Below are positions 58,402-64,000 of a stretch of DNA of 64,000 nucleotides, in pieces. The stretch is taken from NCBI GenBank assembly GCA_000697055.1, contig JNDT01002383.1, positions 210,877 to 274,876 of the forward strand. Reading direction: 5' to 3'. The notes below the pieces were generated by a model that saw nothing but the letters and a program-made list of their open reading frames with translations, was not told the DNA's origin and did no database searches. The translations under genes were made by a program, and so were the position numbers. This DNA is from Saksenaea vasiformis B4078 (lineage: Eukaryota; Mucoromycota; Mucoromycetes; Mucorales; Saksenaeaceae). Position 1 is the first letter of the stretch; the number at the start of each line of letters is the position of its first letter.

Positions 58402-59750
58402 TTATTTTATTGGGTGGGTTGACATTTCCAACTGGTCTACAATGGACTGGATGTCTGAATAGAAACTGAGGGAGCGCAGTGCATTTTTCTCGTCGGATGT
58501 AAAGCTTAAGGGGGTGTCAGTGCGCCGATTAGCATATTTTAAAGCGAGTAATCGCTGCAGTCGAAATAGACAAATTTAATAGGTACATAGCACTGGCAGC
58601 ATGACTTACATTGATGAATTTCCGTTTGGACGACTCATAATCAAGCATAGCCATGTAATCGTGGGCCTAATTTTTTTTTTGAAGGTTTAGCAAGGATTAG
58701 AAGAACAACAGAAGAGCGTGAATTCACCTCTGCAATAAGTCGTTCTTCAAGACCTGGTAACGTGGATTTAATCGCATGGTCCAAGATATTGAGTCGTTCA
58801 CGATCGAGACGGCAGGAGCTCAGGGAATTTTTTATGTCGTGATGTTGATGTAATGTAGACGTAGAGGGTAAATCGACGTCCACGAGGGTATGTGTTTTAA
58901 TTGGGGGTTTCTTATCAGCAGGTTGCTCTGTATCAAGTCGTCGATGTCGTAGTCGTATCCACCTTCGTCGTCGTACGAAAGAACGGAAGTGTTTGTAGTT
59001 TCCTAATAAATAGGTTTGTTTGCAAGTAAAATCTAGAAGCTCAGCTTACCGTGCCATACCGCACCATGAAACTTCAATGCGTACTGCCATCCAGCTATTT
59101 TCATCTCGTAAATAAAAATAAAAAATTCTCCAGAGTAAAAAAACGCACCTTCGTCAACGTCTCCTGTCATGTCCACCATCCATTCTTTACTGACCTAGGA
59201 GGATGCTTATTCATGAACTTCTTTCTCTTCTGTGGAAGTAGTAACTTACCCATTCCCATGTGGGGTCAGGTAATTGATAAGTTTTGGTATCCATGGGTGT
59301 GTATCTGCACGCGTTGAGGTCAGTGCACACAGTTTAACCATTTTCAACAGTCTCTTACCGCATATCTGCATCACACCAAGGATCTGGGTCAAATTGCAAG
59401 AGCCTATGTAAAAAAAAAAAAGAAGAAGAACAGATGAGCTTGGTACCTTACTGAACCCACGACATACGTCTTTAGACTGTAGCCGACTGTCCAAGATCTG
59501 TGGAGTGACATAATTGTATCAGTATAAAAAGGTAGAATAAACAAAAACGAACTTGCCCTCGTTGGCATTCATATAACACATCGTAAAAGTATTCTTCTTT
59601 GTTTTGATTATGCGGAGGTAATGATGGTAATGGTAAAGATAAACGTGGTTGTTTGTGTGATCGTGGTTTGTGAATTAGTTCGCGGATTGATTTGCGAATA
59701 TGAAAAGGCCTCTCGGCAAGCGATGTTCTCTGGTCTTCGGACGCCGTCAT
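58402..59750 (-). CDS. Dysferlin-domain protein (DysFN/DysFC, Pex30/Spo73-like)
   Basis: 306 aa in nine small exons: 59750-59557, 59497-59447, 59403-59359, 59304-59250, 59194-59149, 59094-59050, 59002-58728, 58666-58610, 58554-58402. DysFN: YFYDVLYECQRGSWTVGYSL and RLLQFDPDPWCDADMRYTPM. DysFC: YQLPDPTWEWVSKEWMVDMT, then GDVDEAGWQYALKFHGAVWH and NYKHFRSFVRRRRWIRLRHR. The rest is helical (LNILDHAIKSTLPGLEERLI). Intron 1 is GC-AG (donor GCAAGT at 59556); only it keeps the DysFN frame. Fungal relatives act at ER-peroxisome contacts (Pex30 group) or in sporulation (Spo73). No membrane helix is inside this frame, but a membrane-spanning exon lies just upstream. Confidence 0.85.
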
Positions 59751-59999
59751 GAGAGGGATGAGGAACTAAAAAGAGGAAGCGTCCCAGTTTTTTCTGGAGT
59801 ATTTCTTTTTTTGGTGGGGATTATCATGTGCAACGATGAAACAAAAGGTTGATTATCAAGTTCAAATTAATGGATACAATAGGGCAGATCATTTATATGG
59901 TAACGTATAGAAGAATCAGCCACGGATAGGAGGAAGAGGAGGTTTTTATGGGGGGATGTGGGTTTAGTAGAAAGAGAGAATTGCGTTTGTGCGACATAC

Positions 60000-60117
60000 C
60001 CATTAACATGCAGTATGTTAAATAGATTAGATTCACAGCCAAGTAAGAAAAGACCAAGCTCGTGATACCCCATCGGATGAATCGGAACACGGGTTTTTCG
60101 ACAGTTGGCTCGATCAT
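60000..60117 (-). CDS. Membrane-segment exon of unresolved gene
   Basis: Starts after a strong acceptor (TCTCTCCCTTCAG) and ends at a GTATGT donor. It encodes MIEPTVEKPVFRFIRWGITS followed by a hydrophobic helix (LVFSYLAVNLIYLTYCMLM). A short preceding exon ending APYLK is possible near 60140. It would suit the N-terminal membrane part of the dysferlin-domain protein, but its phase-1 donor does not fit the acceptor at 59771 in the MTASEDQ frame. Either a separate small gene or an exon missed by my model. Confidence 0.4.
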
Positions 60118-60442
60118 CTGAAGGGAGAGACAAAAAAAAACCTTCAAATAAGGAGCTTCTTGCAGTCAATGCACGATCCTCCCTCCCCTTCGCGTCAAGT
60201 CTGATGGAATGGACTGAAAAGTATAAAGTGACATAGTTCCGTTCTCAATTGGCTATTGTTTTAAGTGAGTAACATCGATGACAAGTAAGCATCAGACTTG
60301 GTCCAACTTTGTCCTTTTTTGACATTTCACCAGGCATGATCACCACCAATAGCTAAAATTACTGCAATACTCGTACCCTATCTCTTTCTCTCTCTTTCTC
60401 TTTTTCCTTTTATTCTAATTCTCTTTTCTTTTTTTGTTTCCA

Positions 60443-63400
60443 ATGGTTACATCTTCCCTATCTAGTTTACCCAGTTCACGCTTAAAGTAAATAATTTATC
60501 AGTCGTCATTGTTACACCATCCACTTTTTTCTTTTTTTTTTTTTGCTAACTGAACTTTATTCTTAGACGTCGTTCAAAATCTCTCGACGACCTTCCGTTG
60601 AAAAAACCTAGCATTACCTCATTGCGCAAGGATTACCTTCACCATTACAATGACGCTTCGACACCAACTTCACCTATTGTGTCGTTTGATTCACACTGGT
60701 TAAATACAACTCCACAAATACCTCAAAGACGCCACAGTTCATGCATTGAACCAAATACAAAAGAATGTCTGCGTCTTGCCACGATCTACGGATGGGTCAC
60801 CACCGATGCAGGTTGTCAGCATGAAACAATCAAGTATGTTCGGCTCTTTAATTCACGTCCCCCACTCTACCCCCTTTCTTCATGCCAAAGATAAACACAC
60901 CAAACTTCTTTTTTTCTTTTTTTTTTTTAATCAGGAACACATCAAGAACAACTCAAGTTGAACCATTGCATGCATCTAATGAGAATCAAAAATCGAAGCA
61001 GCTGCATCGTCGTCCATCTGCTCGGTCCTTAGCTACTTCTGTTGCTGGAAGTAGTGTTTCCAATAAGCTGATCCGGATGTTTGTACGTCGTCGGAAATCA
61101 CTGACCATCACCTCCCATTCATCCTCTTTCCCGACGCTGGCACGTCGCAAGTCATTAACGGAGGACATGATCCATCCTTCAACATCTACAACATCAACAG
61201 CGGATACTTGGTCTTTGGAACAAGAAACAGCTCAGAGTAAAGGGATTGTGTCAGCGATTATTGAAGCAGCCAATCGACCTGAGAATGATAAACACGCATT
61301 GGTTTGGGTCGGTGTGGAGGATATGACAAAGGAGCAACCGGAACAATATATGAACAGTGAACCCCCGCCTCCACCACCTATTGAGAATGATCCACACGTG
61401 TTCGATCTGCTGGAGAAGGATCTACCGCGCTTTATTCATTATAGCAATCGTGATTCATCCAATGGATGCACGATGAGTTCAGCGACAGTAGAAAAACTTG
61501 TGGAGAAGTTAACCAGAGAAATGGGTAAGATGTCTTGTTCAGTCATCATGCATCCTTAACCTTTTATTGGGTTCTTGACAGATTCTGAATTTCTTCTGGA
61601 TTTTTTTTTAACGTTTCGTCTATTCTTAACCCCCATCAAATTATGCAAACTGCTTATTTTGCGATTTCGGTGGGCTTTAATGGAAGACACAGATACAAGA
61701 CGTTTGGTGAGGATAAGGTAAGACTTGATTTTACCTCTCCTTTTTTTTTCTGATCATCGTTTTGGATAGAACATTTGTGGTCATTCGGCATTGGCTGATT
61801 CATTACTGGTCCTACGACTTCATGACTTCACGCACCCTCCGATTCATGCTGTGCACCTTCCTTTCACAACTCCGAACACATCCGCTCATTCTTGCCTCGC
61901 CACGGGACGAACGTATCATTAAGAATCTGCGAAATCTTTTGAAACGACAACGTAAACTTCACAACTATGAGCATGAGGACACTGAACCCGATACCACTGC
62001 TGCACAGGCAAGCGCTTCACGAGCCAGCATCCGAAGCATCCAGTGGAAGCACACGTCGGCCAGTCCCTCTGTAATTCAACTGACCGGTCAGGGATACCGA
62101 GCTGTGCCGAAACAAAGCAATCGGAACCATAGAAAGGACAGTGCTATTGGCTTAATTCATGCAGTTCCATTTAAGGAACTCAAACCGTCCACATCAACAC
62201 CCGTCATCCCATTCTTAGCCAAAAGTCGCCGTCTCTCTACCAGCTCACAACGTAGTGTCAATGAAGGCAATGCCTGGACAGCAAAAATGAACTTTAGCAT
62301 CAAAACCATCAAACGATCAGTGCCCAGCATGTATCATTCTATTGTGCACGGAATAACACCCGCCAGCGAATTGAACCAACAAGAACGTTGCGCTTGCGAA
62401 CAAGGTCGCACAAGAAAAAACTCTCTTGTACGGTCTGCAAGTCGCATCTTTGACTGTAAGAAAAAGGAATACGGCGAAGGTCTTAATATCCCGCGTGCCT
62501 CCTTGTCCACCCCAACAACACGTTCTTTGTGCGAGGATCCCGACCATCCTAACCCCTTGTGCCCTTTACACACAGTTCAGACTCCAACACCATCACCTCT
62601 CACCGCGCCATTGCAGTCGTTACGACGAGCAGGATCATTCTGTAGTCAGACAGAGATGGATCACAATAGCAACAGTATGCTGGCATCCTCCGTGTACAAA
62701 CCCCTTGTGCTCCGTTATCGTTCGGAGGTGATCGCTCAACAGTTCTGTATCATTGAACAGCGGATGCTACAAGACGTGACATGGGATGAGCTTGCGGAAC
62801 TTCGATGGCGAAAACGTAGATCAAAGACAACGGAGGGTATCTTTCACCACCAACAAGACCCACAGGACGAAGATATCAGTACTGGATCACGGAGACCAGG
62901 GATTGAACAACTTATTGGATTCTTTAATACGGTCAGTCCTATCAATAGACCCTGAACATGACAGCTAACCACGCTTTGCATCACGAAAGTAGACATGCCA
63001 GTGGGTTGCGTCCGAAATAGTGCGAACGAGGTCACTGGAAACAAGGGTGAGGGTCATTGAGAAATTTATTCGTATCGCACTGGTAAGTCCTTATTGTTTT
63101 CGTCTGAAGCAACCTCCACGTCTCACCATGTTCGCCATTGTAAGAAATGTTACCACCATCGAAATTACAGTACGCTTATGCAGATCCTTCTTGGCCTTCA
63201 ATCACCTGCGGTGTCACGTCTTGACAAGACATGGCAACGTGTTGATCACTATGAGATGCAAATCTTTAGCGAACTGAAAGATATGGCCAAACCGTTTCGT
63301 AACTGGAAAAATATTCGGGATGCCATGACCAAGGCTACGGAAGATGTAGCCGAGTCTTCGGCAGTTGAATGCGTGCTGACGCAAAGTAAGGCTGATCCAG

Positions 63401-63483
63401 TTGTGCGGCAGGCAAAAGGCTGCATTCCTTTCTTAGGTAATCATTACCCCACTTCATATAAAAAAAAGGAACTAACTCCCCCC

Positions 63484-63525
<42 letters not shown>

Positions 63526-63888
63526 TAGGGCTCTATCTTTCAGATCTTGTGTTTAATGCAGAGTTACCTACATATATTAATGCCAAAGAGGATACAAGTA
63601 CGAACGATGAAACGATCATGGACGAAGATCTTAGCGCGCGTCTAAGCATCCATCTGGTCAATTACAACAAATTTCGCATTATAGGTAGGTCGTACACGTC
63701 TTTTCTTTCTCTGTTCTTTTCCCCGCTCATTCCGCGCAGCATCCGTTATCCGACATGTCTTAGCATTTCAAGTGCTGTCACGCATCTACACATTTATGAC
63801 ACACCCAGAACTACTTCCTGCGTTACAGAACATGCTGTTCCTTGATAATGTGGAAATCCGCAAGGCGAGTTTCTTATGCGAGGAATAG
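60443..63888 (+). CDS. Ras guanine-nucleotide exchange factor (RasGEFN + CDC25 domain)
   Basis: 961 aa, nine exons: 60443-60486, 60567-60833, 60935-61524, 61582-61717, 61770-62931, 62993-63082, 63145-63436, 63529-63684, 63740-63888. N-terminal 300 residues are Ser/Arg-rich. RasGEFN: TVEKLVEKLTREMDSEFLLD, LTFRLFLTP and VIRHWLIHYWSYDF. A long Ser/Pro linker precedes the catalytic CDC25 domain: YRSEVIAQQFCIIEQRMLQD, QWVASEIVRTRSLETRVRVI, EKFIRIALKC, NYSTLMQILLGLQSPAVSRL, IPFLGLYLSDLVFNAE, NYNKFRII and the C-terminal helices. It should activate Ras or Rap/Rsr1-type GTPases at the membrane. Starting at 60443 uses the only ATG in a 14-codon first exon with a fitting phase. Intron 7 has a 45-nt C/T tract. 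Confidence 0.92.
63478..63522 (+). repeat. Homopolymer C14-T31 in RasGEF intron 7
   Basis: Uninterrupted pyrimidine tract ending 6 bp before the acceptor: an extreme polypyrimidine tract, or prone to sequencing-length error. Confidence 0.9.
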
Positions 63889-63946
63889 AGTTGCATGTGT
63901 ATGTTAAAAAGTAAAGAGAAAAAAAAAGAAGAGAAAAACCGTTATT

Positions 63947-64000
63947 TTATTTGCCCATGGCTTGCTGTAGCTTTTCTGATTCAATCAATTCTTTACTACC
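63947..64000 (-). CDS. C-terminal end of a gene continuing past the window
   Basis: Minus-strand frame reading GSKELIESEKLQQAMGK and a TAA at 63947-63949, open to the window edge, with AATAAAATAA-like sequence following the stop. Too short to identify. It converges on the RasGEF gene with 58 bp between stop codons. Confidence 0.55.
   Translation of the reverse strand, partial: GSKELIESEKLQQAMGK

Overview
The window looks like a piece of a filamentous fungal genome, most likely Mucoromycota (Mucorales or a relative; I cannot place it to genus). The evidence is eukaryotic gene structure with many short GT-AG introns (mostly 45-90 bp, a few GC-AG), CT/A-rich intergenic DNA, fungal housekeeping proteins, and two accessory families I associate with early-diverging fungi: MACPF-like/Sel1 proteins and RNI-type leucine-rich-repeat proteins. 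I see no rRNA or credible tRNA gene and nothing bacterial. Splice models come from reading GT/GC...AG sites, phase and protein-family continuity. Every multi-exon model given with an amino-acid length sums to a multiple of three.

Layout. 0-1 kb: RNPS1-like SR/RRM protein (-). 1.8-2.9 kb: RBD2-type rhomboid (-). 3.9-5.1 kb: SEC14-like lipid-transfer protein (-). 5.6-7.6 kb: mitochondrial ATP synthase alpha (+). 8.1-8.7 kb: mitochondrial ribosomal protein bL12m (+). 9.5-13.9 kb: a polarity/trafficking group made of RhoGDI (-), Rab4 (+) and the Bem1 scaffold (-). 13.9-17 kb: gene-poor DNA with decayed coding-like traces. 17-19.1 kb: a 699-aa single-pass membrane protein of unknown function. 19.3-20.5 kb: NAD-dependent glycerol-3-phosphate dehydrogenase (-). 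22.9-24.5 kb: choline/ethanolamine phosphotransferase (+).

The accessory island runs from about 24.9 to 45.8 kb. It holds three same-strand paralogues joining an N-terminal MACPF-like domain to C-terminal Sel1 repeats. They share intron positions and a conserved upstream block, and the third is broken. A two-RRM SR splicing factor sits between the second and third. A large LRR protein follows, interrupted by one in-frame TAA. The spacers carry a degenerate dispersed repeat family.

45.8-64 kb is again mostly single-copy: two unrecognised proteins, an 11-exon VHS-GAT (LSB5-like) protein, a PH-domain protein, ribosomal protein uS8 (RPS22), a dysferlin-domain protein, a 961-aa RasGEF, and the C-terminal end of a gene that leaves the window.

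Functionally the conserved genes cover small-GTPase signalling and polarity (RhoGDI, Bem1, Rab4, RasGEF, PH), membrane lipid supply (SEC14-like, EPT1-like, GPD1), mitochondria (ATP1, bL12m) and RNA processing (RNPS1, SR protein). Many neighbours converge with under 75 bp between stop codons. The most unusual part is the MACPF-Sel1/LRR island.
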